A stretch of 64,000 nucleotides of DNA. Origin: LGRD01 sp031415135. GTDB taxonomy: Bacteria; Pseudomonadota; Gammaproteobacteria; Burkholderiales; Burkholderiaceae_C. A model generated the notes under the pieces. The model ran no database searches and was not told the DNA's origin. It saw only the letters and a program-made list of their open reading frames with translations. The translations under genes and the position numbers were made by a program. Location: contig JANORB010000127.1 in NCBI GenBank assembly GCA_031415135.1, positions 1 to 64,000 of the forward strand, given 5' to 3'. Positions 15,787 to 23,617 of the stretch are shown here, piece after piece (the first letter of the stretch is position 1; every line of letters starts with the position of its first letter).

Positions 15787-18300
15787 TCACGCATTCGACG
15801 CCACCTGCCGTGCACGGCCAACCGCCGTTTGAAGCGCCGCCGCAAGGGCCTCGGGCGCACAGGGCTTGGGCAGCACGTCGAGGTTCAGCGTGGTGGCCAG
15901 CTCCGTGAACTCGGAGAACCCGCTCATCAACACCAGCGCGAGGCCCGGATGCGAATCGCGGGCTCGGGAGGCAAGCTCGATCCCGTTGATCGAGCCCGGC
16001 ATGACGATGTCGCTCAACAACACATCGAAGTCAGCCGCATGCAACTTCAGGTGCGCGGTCGCTTCGTCGGCGTCGCCCACACGATGCACCGTGCATCCCA
16101 TCGAGCGCAGAACCTCGCGGGTTGCATCGGCAAGCTCGGCATTGTCTTCCACGAGCAAGACCCGCAAATCGAGCCTGGGCACGCCCGGGCTGGCCGAGAC
16201 ATTCTTTTCAGCCTGAACATTCTTGTGGCTGGCTGGCAGGTACAGGTGCACCGTGGTGCCTTCACCGGGGCGGCTGTTCACAACGGCCGCGCCTCCGGCG
16301 CGCGCGCAAAAGCCATGCACCTGGCTGAGCCCGAGTCCGGTGCCCTGGCCGGCAGGCTTGGTGGTGAAGAAGGGTTCAAACACCCGTTCGAGAAGCTCGG
16401 GCTCGATCCCGCTTCCACTGTCGCTCAGCGAGACAAGCACGAAGTTGCCAGGCGGCGCCGAGCCCATTGCGTGGTCAGCGCGGGCGACCCGAAGGTGCAG
16501 GCGTCCTCCGCCCGGCATCGCATCCTTGGCGTTGATCGCGAGATTGAGGATCGCCAGTTCGAGTTCCGCGGTGTCGACCTCGACCGGCGGAGTGGCGGGG
16601 TCCACATCCAGGCTGAGCGCAATGGCGGCCCCGACGATGGGCTTGACCAGATCAACGATGCCGGGAATTAGCTGCTGCAGCCAGACCCGTTCGGTTTGCA
16701 ACGGCTGGCGGCGCGAGAACGACAGCAGCTGGCGCGTGAGCTTGGCACCCGCGCCCACCGCTCGCTCGATCGCCGAGAGCCGCCGATCGTCCGACGCCGC
16801 TCCCAGCTGGCGTTTGTGAAGGAACAGGTTGGTGCCGATGACCATCAACAGGTTGTTGAAGTCGTGCGCCACGCCCCCGGTGAGCCGCCCCACCGCCTCC
16901 AGCTTCTGCGCTTGCCGCAACGACTCTTCGACCCTTCGCAGCTTCACGGATTCTTCTCTCAGGTCCTCGGCAACCTGGAACGCTCGCTGGGTTTTCTGGA
17001 ATGCAATCCAGGCGATGTACATCAACCCCGCCGCGGTCGGCAAGGTCAACGCGAGCATCAGCACGATTTGAACGAACCAGGGCGCAAGAACCGCCGGCCA
17101 ATCCATGCTGGCGGTCACCAGCACCGGGTACGAACCCACCGTGCGACGGCTTGTGAACGCGAGCTGCGCAAGCATCGAATCCGCGTCGCTCGATGAGTTC
17201 AGTGCCATGGCCGGCGTGCCTGAAGCGGCGCTGCCGGCGCCCGGGCCGGGTGCCGGCGGCCAACGGGCCAGCAGGGCTCCATCGGACCGACTGAGCGTGA
17301 CGCTCAGATCGACGGCGCCGTTGGCAATCTCGCCATAGAAGCCGGCGAAGTAGCCGGGCCTGATGCTCGCCGACAAGGTCCCGCCGAAGCTTCCATCCAG
17401 CCGGGTTCGACGCAGGCTCACGTCGAAGAAGGGCTCGCCCGTGGTTCGGCTGGTAAGCAGTGTGCTGACGAACGGCTGGGCACCACCCGCCTGGTGGTGG
17501 CGGAAGAACTCGCGATCCGAAAAGCCGATGGAGCGCGGCGCGGGAAACACCCGATTCGTGGCCGCCAGCCGGCCGATCGAATCAATGACAAAAATGCCCT
17601 GGAGCTGCGGCAGGTCGGCAGCCATGCGCTTGAGCATCGGGTGGAGTTGGGCTTCGCGGGCCAGCATGCCCTCGTCGGAATCATGGCCAAGCGAGTCCTG
17701 CAATCGGTTGAGCAGCGCCACCTGGGTCTCGAACACCTTGAGCGCATGTTCTTCGCCGATGCGGGCGGCATGGTCCACGCGCCCCCTGCCCTCCGCCACC
17801 GCTTGCTCGTAGAGCGTCCAGGCCGCAACCGAAAAGAAGAATGCCGGGACGACGACGGCAATCGCCATGACCGCCCTGAGCCAGGCGAGTGTCCCGCCCC
17901 GCTCGACCTGCGTTGATGCCGCGCCCTGATTCAAGATGCGGCCCAGACGCGCGGCAAAAAATGCCAGCAACAGCGCACCAGGCAAGAAGTAGAGGCTGGG
18001 TTTCCACCCGGCCTCCAGGCCCAGTGTCGGGCGAAGCCATGGCAAGTGCAGCCAGGCGACCGACAAAGCCGCAGTCAGCAGGGCCGGCAACAGGCCGGCG
18101 TACCAGCCGATGGCGACCACTGCCGGGGCGGCAAACACAAAAGGCACCGCGTCGCCAAGCCAACGGTCCAGCAGCCCGCGCAGGCCCATGCCGATGACCG
18201 CGGCGATGGCGGCCAAGATCCACTTCCGCCGGTGCGACACAGTGGATGCTTTATCCGGGCTCAACAACATCGGCTCGATGGGCTGACTTGGACTTTCCAT
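15787..18300 (-). CDS. membrane hybrid histidine kinase / response regulator
   Basis: 837-residue hybrid sensor kinase. Residues about 25-120 hold several membrane helices of a DUF4118-like module (KWILAAIAAVIG...PAVVAIGWYAGLLPALLTAALS). A further helix near 145-165 and another near 412-435 enclose a large periplasmic Cache-like sensor domain (IFVIDSIGRLAATN...GFSDREFFRHH...FFDVSLRRTRLDGSFGGTLSASI). Then come the dimerisation domain with VAHDFNNLL (phospho-accepting His479), the ATP-binding domain with N box NLAINAKDAM (Asn590), and a C-terminal receiver with LLVEDN and phospho-acceptor Asp764 in LLSDIVMPG. The ATG at 18300 was chosen over an upstream TTG. The divergent gene at 18494 encodes a stand-alone receiver, a likely partner. 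Confidence 0.88.
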   Translation of the reverse strand: MESPSQPIEPMLLSPDKASTVSHRRKWILAAIAAVIGMGLRGLLDRWLGDAVPFVFAAPAVVAIGWYAGLLPALLTAALSVAWLHLPWLRPTLGLEAGWKPSLYFLPGALLLAFFAARLGRILNQGAASTQVERGGTLAWLRAVMAIAVVVPAFFFSVAAWTLYEQAVAEGRGRVDHAARIGEEHALKVFETQVALLNRLQDSLGHDSDEGMLAREAQLHPMLKRMAADLPQLQGIFVIDSIGRLAATNRVFPAPRSIGFSDREFFRHHQAGGAQPFVSTLLTSRTTGEPFFDVSLRRTRLDGSFGGTLSASIRPGYFAGFYGEIANGAVDLSVTLSRSDGALLARWPPAPGPGAGSAASGTPAMALNSSSDADSMLAQLAFTSRRTVGSYPVLVTASMDWPAVLAPWFVQIVLMLALTLPTAAGLMYIAWIAFQKTQRAFQVAEDLREESVKLRRVEESLRQAQKLEAVGRLTGGVAHDFNNLLMVIGTNLFLHKRQLGAASDDRRLSAIERAVGAGAKLTRQLLSFSRRQPLQTERVWLQQLIPGIVDLVKPIVGAAIALSLDVDPATPPVEVDTAELELAILNLAINAKDAMPGGGRLHLRVARADHAMGSAPPGNFVLVSLSDSGSGIEPELLERVFEPFFTTKPAGQGTGLGLSQVHGFCARAGGAAVVNSRPGEGTTVHLYLPASHKNVQAEKNVSASPGVPRLDLRVLLVEDNAELADATREVLRSMGCTVHRVGDADEATAHLKLHAADFDVLLSDIVMPGSINGIELASRARDSHPGLALVLMSGFSEFTELATTLNLDVLPKPCAPEALAAALQTAVGRARQVASNA

Positions 18301-18493
18301 GAAGAAGCGTTTCACTCTGCACTTGACTGCAATCGGCGCCGCCAACGGCCTGCGATACCGGAGCGCCCTTGTGGCGGAAACGAATCTTTACGTTTTGCAA
18401 AGGCCACGATAGCATTTGCAGTCGGGGCTCGTCCGTTGGCCCTGAACACGGATCACCGAAACCCGCGTGTGCAACATCAAAGGAGAAAATGCG

Positions 18494-18895
18494 ATGAACG
18501 GGCGCTCTCACGTGACAGCGATTCAGGAAACGTTGAATGTCTTGCTCGTCGAAGACGAAGACCAGGTGCGGGCCGACACGGCCGAGTTGCTTCGTGAAAC
18601 CGGAAACGCGGTGGTTGAATCACGCAGCGCCGAAGAGGCCATGGCGCTGCTTCACACGACCAGCTTCGATATTCTGGTGGCCGACATCGGCCTGCCTGGC
18701 GTGCAAGGCGACGTGTTCGCCGCCGAAGCGCGGCTGATCCAGCCGAACCTCGGCATCGTGTTTGCCACCGGCAACGACTGCATCACCGACCCGGGCCGCG
18801 ACGACCCGGGCCCCGTGGTGCTGCGCAAACCCTATGACATCGCCTCCCTGGCTGCCGCATTGGAGGCAGCGCGCCCACGAAGTCGGGTTCGTTAA
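18494..18895 (+). CDS. single-domain response regulator (CheY-like receiver)
   Basis: 133-residue receiver domain without an output domain. It has the acidic pair in LLVEDEDQ, phospho-acceptor Asp64 in ILVADIGLPG, and the conserved Lys in VVLRKPYD. AGGAG lies 9 bases before the ATG. It probably accepts phosphate from the divergent hybrid kinase (start 18300), or relays from its C-terminal receiver through a phosphotransfer protein not in this window. Its stop codon TAA overlaps the TAA of the convergent degenerate GGDEF gene through the shared palindrome TTAA at 18892-18895, so the two transcripts must overlap at their 3' ends. Confidence 0.85.
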   Translation: MNGRSHVTAIQETLNVLLVEDEDQVRADTAELLRETGNAVVESRSAEEAMALLHTTSFDILVADIGLPGVQGDVFAAEARLIQPNLGIVFATGNDCITDPGRDDPGPVVLRKPYDIASLAAALEAARPRSRVR

Positions 18896-19602
18896 ACGCT
18901 GCGCGATTCGCCCGCCGGCGCATCAACCGCCTCGTCGAACAACGCGCAGCCGGTTTGCTCCCGCCGGGCGCGCTGCATCGCGGCGCTGGCCTGGCCCAGC
19001 AGGGTCTGCGTGGTGGTCCCGTCGTCGCGCCACCGCGCGATGCCGATGCTGGGCCGCACGCTCAAGCTGAGGCCCCCGACAATCTTGACCGGCGCCGACA
19101 CCGCACCCAGCACCTCGTCGGCCAGCCAGCGCAGGCGCTCGTTGCCGGGCAGGTGCTGGAGCAGGCAGGCGAACGCATGGGCCTGCAGGCAGCTCACCGT
19201 GTCGTCGGCTCGCACCAGCCGCATCAAGCGCGCGGCGACGATGTTGAGCACCTGGTCCACGGCGTCCTGCCCATGTGCGTCACCGATTTCCGCCAGGCCG
19301 TCGAGATGGATGGAGAGCACAGCCATCCCGCGCAATGGCGTGCCGGCCTGATCGAGCGCGCGCAGCGGGCGCTGGCGCCGGATGATTTCGTTCCTGATCG
19401 TCGTGTGCATCAACTCCAGTGCCGCCACGCACTCCAGCACGCCGGCCTGCATGCGAGCGAACCTGTCGTCCGGCGGCGCCTCGCGAGCGGCGTCAACCGG
19501 CTCACCCACGATGAGCCTGAACTTGGCCTTGACCGCGCTGAACAGCAGATCCCAATCTTCAAAAACAACTTCGGAGATGCGAACGGAGGCGGATCGGTTC
19601 AT
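18892..19602 (-). CDS. degenerate GGDEF-domain protein
   Basis: 236-residue cytoplasmic protein. The C-terminal 160 residues have the GGDEF fold: GMAVLSIHLDGLAEIGDAHGQDAVDQVLNIVAARLMRLVRADDTVSCLQAHAFACLL, then LSVRPSIGIARWRDDGTTTQTLLGQASAAMQRAR. The catalytic GGDEF loop is replaced by QAHAF and metal-binding residues are altered, so it should not make cyclic di-GMP. It may bind GTP or c-di-GMP, or act through protein contacts. The N-terminal 80 residues are not recognised. GAGGGT precedes the ATG at 19602. An intact GGDEF enzyme is encoded nearby at 22672. GTAGGT/GTAGGC motifs lie in the divergent promoter at 19752 and 19777. Confidence 0.78.
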   Translation of the reverse strand: MNRSASVRISEVVFEDWDLLFSAVKAKFRLIVGEPVDAAREAPPDDRFARMQAGVLECVAALELMHTTIRNEIIRRQRPLRALDQAGTPLRGMAVLSIHLDGLAEIGDAHGQDAVDQVLNIVAARLMRLVRADDTVSCLQAHAFACLLQHLPGNERLRWLADEVLGAVSAPVKIVGGLSLSVRPSIGIARWRDDGTTTQTLLGQASAAMQRARREQTGCALFDEAVDAPAGESRSV

Positions 19603-19858
19603 TGAGTACCCTCGCTGGAAAAATCGGACCGGGTTGACGTGAGTGATTGAATTCAGTGGTGGGGCGCGGCCGGTCGGTGACGCGGCATACTCGCGTGAGC
19701 GGGGAACTGTCGTGAGGGACGAAGCAGATGCGTTCATGGCTGCGTGTTGCTGTAGGTCAAAACACAGCGCGGGACTGTAGGCGCGGCGGCGCCGCGCCGA
19801 TGTGTCAAATGACATGCGGCGCCATCGGCCGCTCGCCTGGCCGCGGGAGCGCACGGCC

Positions 19859-20596
19859 ATGACCGACGTGCCGTGCCGCGCGTGCCCGCTGCGCCCACTC
19901 GCCTTGTTCATCGAGCCGACCGGGGAAGAACTCGATCTGGTGCAGTCGCTGAAGCGGCGCGAACTGCGCATCGGCGCGGGCGAGACGCTGATCCACGAGG
20001 GGCAGACCGACGCCCCGCTGTTCACGCTGCTCGACGGCTGGGCGTTCCGCTTCAAGACCTTGCGCGACGGCCGCCGGCAGATCCTGAGCTTCCTGCTCCC
20101 GGGCGACTTCATCGGCGTGCAGCAACGCATGGGGGACGCCGCCGCGCACGGTGTGGACACGCTGACCGACGCGGTGTTCTGCGTGTTCCAGCGCGACGCG
20201 CTGTGGGAGCTGCACCGGCAGCAGCCCACGATGGGCTTCAACATCACCTGGCTGACCGCCCACGAAGAATCGATGGTCGACGACACCTTGCTGTCGGTCG
20301 GGCGGCGCAGCGCCGAAGAGCGCATCGCCACGCTGTTGATCCTGTTGTTCAAGCGCGCCGCCGCGCTGCAGGCCGACGGCGGCGCCGCAGGCGTGCCGTT
20401 TCCATTGACCCAGCAGCACGTGGCCGACGGCCTGGGCTTGTCGCTGGTGCACACCAACAAGACGCTGCGCAAGCTGGAGCGGCGTGGCCTGCATCGGATT
20501 GCCGACGGCCGCCTGCACATGCGCGACGTGAAGGCACTCGCACGGCTGGCCGACCTGTACGGCGACGGCCGCCCGCCGCAGCGGCCGTTGATTTAG
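19859..20596 (+). CDS. Crp/Fnr family transcriptional regulator (FNR-like N terminus, incomplete Cys set)
   Basis: 245-residue regulator. It has a cyclic-nucleotide-binding-like beta barrel (GAGETLIHEGQTDAPLFTLLDGWAFRFKTLRDGRRQILSFLLPGDFIGVQ) and a C-terminal Crp-type helix-turn-helix (PLTQQHVADGLGLSLVHTNKTLRKLERRGL). The N terminus starts MTDVPCRACPLRP, which recalls the FNR iron-sulphur Cys cluster. Only two N-terminal Cys plus one internal Cys (VFCVF) are visible, whereas classic FNR uses four, so oxygen sensing by a standard 4Fe-4S cluster is doubtful. GGGAG precedes the ATG at 19859, which was preferred to an upstream GTG. The Crp-like palindrome TGTGCGCTGCCGCACA lies 25 bases after its stop, before the KaiC operon. 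Three more Crp/Fnr genes lie at 42.2-44.7 kb. Confidence 0.85.
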   Translation: MTDVPCRACPLRPLALFIEPTGEELDLVQSLKRRELRIGAGETLIHEGQTDAPLFTLLDGWAFRFKTLRDGRRQILSFLLPGDFIGVQQRMGDAAAHGVDTLTDAVFCVFQRDALWELHRQQPTMGFNITWLTAHEESMVDDTLLSVGRRSAEERIATLLILLFKRAAALQADGGAAGVPFPLTQQHVADGLGLSLVHTNKTLRKLERRGLHRIADGRLHMRDVKALARLADLYGDGRPPQRPLI

Positions 20597-20620
20597 CCTG
20601 CGCCGCACCACTGGGCGGCG

Positions 20621-20636
20621 TGTGCGCTGCCGCACA
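20621..20636. promoter_or_regulatory. Crp-like palindrome TGTGCGCTGCCGCACA before KaiC operon
   Basis: Perfect 6-base arms (TGTGCG/CGCACA) flank CTGC, 85 bases before the first gene of the unknown protein-KaiC-GGDEF operon and just after the Crp/Fnr gene. The same 16 bases occur at 44864, 15 of 16 at 25116, and the 12-base core TGCGCTGCCGCA in a longer palindrome at 28365. Geometry (5-6-5) equals that of Crp sites. Confidence 0.7.
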
Positions 20637-20713
20637 GACGTCAGCACGCGGCAGGGTTACGCTGATCCAGCGTTCACCAAATTCCTTTTGCCCATGAGCG
20701 GCCAACCCCCTCC

Positions 20714-21109
20714 ATGCCACGTCAAGAGAGCGATCGAGTCGCGGCCTTTCTGGCCCGCTGGCTGGAAACTGGAGCCGATTCCGCGCACATCGCGGAAGCC
20801 GTCGCCGCCGCGTGTCGAGAGATCGACAGCGCGCTGACGCCCATCATCGGGTCGCGCGGCGTGGCCGCGCTGTTCAAGCGCAGCCTTCATCTGACCGGTC
20901 GCGGGCACTCCTGGGTGGCAGCGGTGCACGAGCGCGCTGGCCCAGGCCTGGACATCGTGACCCTGAAATCCATCCTCTCGGCGCAGAGCGGCGCGGACGC
21001 CGCTGCCGGCGGCGCGCTGTTCCTGGAAACCTTCAACACCCTGTTGGCCGACCTGATCGGACCCTCCCTCACCGAGCGCTTGCTTCGATCGGTGTGGGCA
21101 ACGATGTGA
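20714..21109 (+). CDS. hypothetical protein, first gene of the KaiC-like operon
   Basis: 131-residue soluble, mostly helical protein (FLARWLETGADSAHIAEAVAAACREIDSALTPIIGSRGVAALFKRSLHLTGRGHSWVAAVHE...ALFLETFNTLLADLIGPSLTERLLRSVWATM). I recognise no named domain and there is no signal peptide or membrane segment. The ribosome-binding site is poor, so the exact start is uncertain. It ends 28 bases before the KaiC-like ATPase gene and is very likely co-transcribed with it and with the GGDEF gene. The setting suggests a small regulatory partner of the ATPase. It does not look like KaiB, which has a thioredoxin-like fold of about 100 residues. Confidence 0.7.
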   Translation: MPRQESDRVAAFLARWLETGADSAHIAEAVAAACREIDSALTPIIGSRGVAALFKRSLHLTGRGHSWVAAVHERAGPGLDIVTLKSILSAQSGADAAAGGALFLETFNTLLADLIGPSLTERLLRSVWATM

Positions 21110-21137
21110 GCGGCCTGGCGCCAGAGAGCATTTCATC

Positions 21138-22649
21138 ATGACGAGCAAAGTGACCATCAACCGATTGGCGACGGGTGTTCCGGGCCTGGACGACGTGCTC
21201 GGCGGCGGGCTGCCCGAGTTCTCGTTCAACCTGATCGCCGGCGAGCCCGGATCGGGCAAGACCACGCTGGCGCACCAGATGATGTTTTCGCTCGCCACGC
21301 CGCAGCGTTCGGCGCTGTACTTCACGGTGCTGGGCGAGCCGCCGTTGAAGATGCTGCGCTACCAGCAGCAGTTCGACTTCTTCGATGGCGACGCGATCAA
21401 CCGTTCGGTCCGGTTCGTCAACCTGTCCGAGGACGCGATGGCCGGCGACCTCGACCGGGTGCTGAAGCGGATCGTCGTAGAGGTGGTGCAGCACAGCCCG
21501 GCGCTGGTGTTCGTCGATTCGTTTCGTTCGGTCGTGCTGGCCAGCGAAGTCGACGGCAGCCCGCACAACGCGCTGCAGCAGTTCGTGCAGCAGCTCGGCA
21601 TGTTGATGACGAGCTGGCAGGCCACGACCTTCCTGCTCGGCGAGTACTTCGCCGAGACCGATGCCAACCCGGTCTTCACCATCGCCGACGGGCTGGTCTG
21701 GATGCGCCAGAGCGTGCAGCGCAACTCGGTGGTGCGCAAGATGGAAATCAAGAAGATGCGCGGGCAGGCGACGCTGCCGGGGCTGCACACCTTCCGCATG
21801 AGCACGGCCGGGATCACCGTGTTCGCACCGGCATTCCTCGCGCCCGCACCCGCACCCGCACCCGCACCCGCCACCGGCGCGGCGCCGGCAGCGATCGGTG
21901 CGCGCCTGTCGATGGGCGTGCCGCACCTGGACGAGATGCTCGGGGGTGGCTTGCCGCGCGGTTATTCGCTGCTGGTGGCCGGGCCGTCCGGGTCGGGCAA
22001 GAGCATCCTGGCGTCGGCCTTCCTGGCCGAGGGGGCGCGGCGCGGCGAGACCGGTGTGATCGCGGCCTTCGAGCAGCGGCCCGACCGAACCCGCAGCGGT
22101 GCGATTGCCGCGCTGGTGCAAAGTGGCCGCGTCGCCCTGGTCGACGGCCAGGCGCCCGACCTGTCGATCGACGAGGTGCTGCTGCTGCTGATGAACGAGA
22201 TCCACCGGCTCAAGGCCACCCGGGTCGTGATCGATTCGCTGTCGGGCTTCGAGCTGGCGCTGGCGCCGACGTTCAGGGACGACTTTCGAGAGTCGCTGTC
22301 GCGCATGGTCGCCGCATTTGCCCACACCGGAACCACCGTGTTGATGACCTCCGAGCTGGAAGACCGCTACACTGATTTGCGCTTCAGCCCTTACGGCACC
22401 GCTTTCATGACCGACGCGATCATCGTGCAACGCTACATCGAACTCGACAGCCGGCTGCGCCGCGTGATGGCCGTGGTCAAGGTGCGGGCCAGCGCCCATT
22501 CGGACGAGTTGCGCGAGTTCAGTATCGACGCCAGCGGCATCCGGCTGGGCCAGATGCTGCCCGACCAGGAAGGGCTGCTGGGAGGCCGCCCCACGCGCAA
22601 GCGCAGGCCCGTGGCGGGTGCCGAGCACAACGATGCCGCGGATGCTTGA
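21138..22649 (+). CDS. double-domain KaiC-like RecA-family ATPase
   Basis: 503-residue cytoplasmic protein with two KaiC/RadA-type domains. Domain 1 has VPGLDDVLGGGLPEFSFNLIAGEPGSGKTT (Walker A Lys41) and Walker B ALVFVDS. Domain 2 has VPHLDEMLGGGLPRGYSLLVAGPSGSGKS (Lys288) and VVIDSLSGFEL. An (Ala-Pro)n linker at about 235-246 joins them, encoded by a CGCACC repeat. Cyanobacterial KaiC runs the circadian oscillator. Proteobacterial KaiC-like proteins without KaiA usually act in stress or signal transduction. The final C-terminal part ends with a basic segment (GGRPTRKRRPVAGAEHNDA) in place of the KaiC A-loop. Partners in the operon are the unknown 131-residue protein before it and an intact GGDEF enzyme 22 bases after it. 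Confidence 0.85.
   Translation: MTSKVTINRLATGVPGLDDVLGGGLPEFSFNLIAGEPGSGKTTLAHQMMFSLATPQRSALYFTVLGEPPLKMLRYQQQFDFFDGDAINRSVRFVNLSEDAMAGDLDRVLKRIVVEVVQHSPALVFVDSFRSVVLASEVDGSPHNALQQFVQQLGMLMTSWQATTFLLGEYFAETDANPVFTIADGLVWMRQSVQRNSVVRKMEIKKMRGQATLPGLHTFRMSTAGITVFAPAFLAPAPAPAPAPATGAAPAAIGARLSMGVPHLDEMLGGGLPRGYSLLVAGPSGSGKSILASAFLAEGARRGETGVIAAFEQRPDRTRSGAIAALVQSGRVALVDGQAPDLSIDEVLLLLMNEIHRLKATRVVIDSLSGFELALAPTFRDDFRESLSRMVAAFAHTGTTVLMTSELEDRYTDLRFSPYGTAFMTDAIIVQRYIELDSRLRRVMAVVKVRASAHSDELREFSIDASGIRLGQMLPDQEGLLGGRPTRKRRPVAGAEHNDAADA
21838..21873. repeat. 6-bp repeat (CGCACC)n coding Ala-Pro linker
   Basis: About five to six copies of CGCACC or close variants encode the Ala-Pro linker between the two ATPase domains of the KaiC-like protein. 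Copy changes keep frame and would alter linker length. Confidence 0.75.
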
Positions 22650-22671
22650 CTCGCGCCTTTGAACCCATGCC

Positions 22672-23604
22672 ATGAACCCGACCCCTGACCCACCCGACGC
22701 TGGGTCGACCGACACCGAACGCCGCCTGGCCGGGCGGATCGAGGCGATGCGTGGCGTGCTCGGCAGCCTGCTGCAAGACGTGATCCGGGCCGAGCGCCGG
22801 CTCGACAACAACCAGGCCGCGCAGCTTCTCGAAGCCAACGAGCGGCTGGTGGTCACCGCGCTGAGCGCGCAGACCGATGCCGACACGGCGACACAGGCGC
22901 TCGACGACGCGTCGCACTCGGCCGGCCACGACGCCTTGACGGAGCTGCCCAACCGGGCCTTGCTGCTGAACCGCTTTTCGCACGTCCTCACCAACGTCCG
23001 GCGCCCCGGATCACAGGTGGCGCTGCTGTTCCTGGACATCAACAACTTCAAGCAGATCAACGACACGTTCGGCCATGCGGCCGGTGACGATGCGCTCAAA
23101 TTTGTCGCCCAATGCCTGGTGTCGTCGGTGCGCGAAACAGACACGGTCAGCCGCCACGGCGGCGACGAGTTCCTGATCCTGCTGCCGGCAGTGTCGGACG
23201 CAGCGGTGGCCGCCCATGTGGCCGAAAAGGTGATGGCCAAACTGGACGCTGCCGGTCGCATCGGCGGCCACGACATTCGCCTGACCGTCAGCATCGGCAT
23301 CAGCGTGTCGCCGCAAGACGGCGCCGATGCGCAGACGCTGATCGAGCGTGCCGACGCGGCGATGTACCTGGCCAAGAAACAGCAGCGCGGGGGTTTCGTT
23401 TTTCACGGCAATCCGCCGTCGATCCTGCAAGGGCCGCCGCCGGTGTCGCCACGGCCAGCGCTGCGCCCAGGCAAGACTGGTCCGGCCTGTGCGGAACAAG
23501 AACGCCGCAACCTGCTGCTGCGCGAGGCCAACGAGCACCTGGTGCTGGCGGTGCTGGATGCACAAGACATGCTGGCTGCCGCCGACCAGATGCGAAACAC
23601 GTAG
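22672..23604 (+). CDS. diguanylate cyclase (intact GGDEF domain)
   Basis: 310-residue protein that should make cyclic di-GMP from two GTP. The GGDEF domain (about 85-245) has the full motif SRHGGDEFLILLP (GGDEF at 163-167) and the product-inhibition I-site RETD at 154-157, five residues ahead of GGDEF as in regulated cyclases. LNRFSHVL, LFLDINNFKQINDTFGHAAGDDAL and LTVSIGIS complete the signature. The N-terminal 80 residues are helical, probably a coiled coil, and recur in type at the C terminus (LLLREANEHLVLAVLDAQDMLAAADQM matches LLEANERLVVTALSAQTDAD), an odd internal repeat flanking the domain. No membrane segment. It is last in the operon after the KaiC-like gene. Confidence 0.88.
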   Translation: MNPTPDPPDAGSTDTERRLAGRIEAMRGVLGSLLQDVIRAERRLDNNQAAQLLEANERLVVTALSAQTDADTATQALDDASHSAGHDALTELPNRALLLNRFSHVLTNVRRPGSQVALLFLDINNFKQINDTFGHAAGDDALKFVAQCLVSSVRETDTVSRHGGDEFLILLPAVSDAAVAAHVAEKVMAKLDAAGRIGGHDIRLTVSIGISVSPQDGADAQTLIERADAAMYLAKKQQRGGFVFHGNPPSILQGPPPVSPRPALRPGKTGPACAEQERRNLLLREANEHLVLAVLDAQDMLAAADQMRNT

Positions 23605-23617
23605 TTCGCCGCCGCCC

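Noticed and set aside
19603..20520. Upstream extension of the degenerate GGDEF frame across the divergent promoter and the Crp/Fnr gene
   Set aside because: The extension runs antisense to the Crp/Fnr gene and its translation is Ser/Arg-rich. The ATG at 19602 has a ribosome-binding site and aligns with the start of the folded part.
19859..20596. Genuine oxygen sensor FNR
   Set aside because: Only two N-terminal Cys (C-x2-C) and one internal Cys are present; the four ligands of the FNR cluster are not complete.
21138..22649. Circadian clock operon
   Set aside because: Neither a KaiA nor a KaiB gene lies nearby and the 131-residue neighbour does not resemble KaiB. KaiC-like proteins in proteobacteria generally have other roles.
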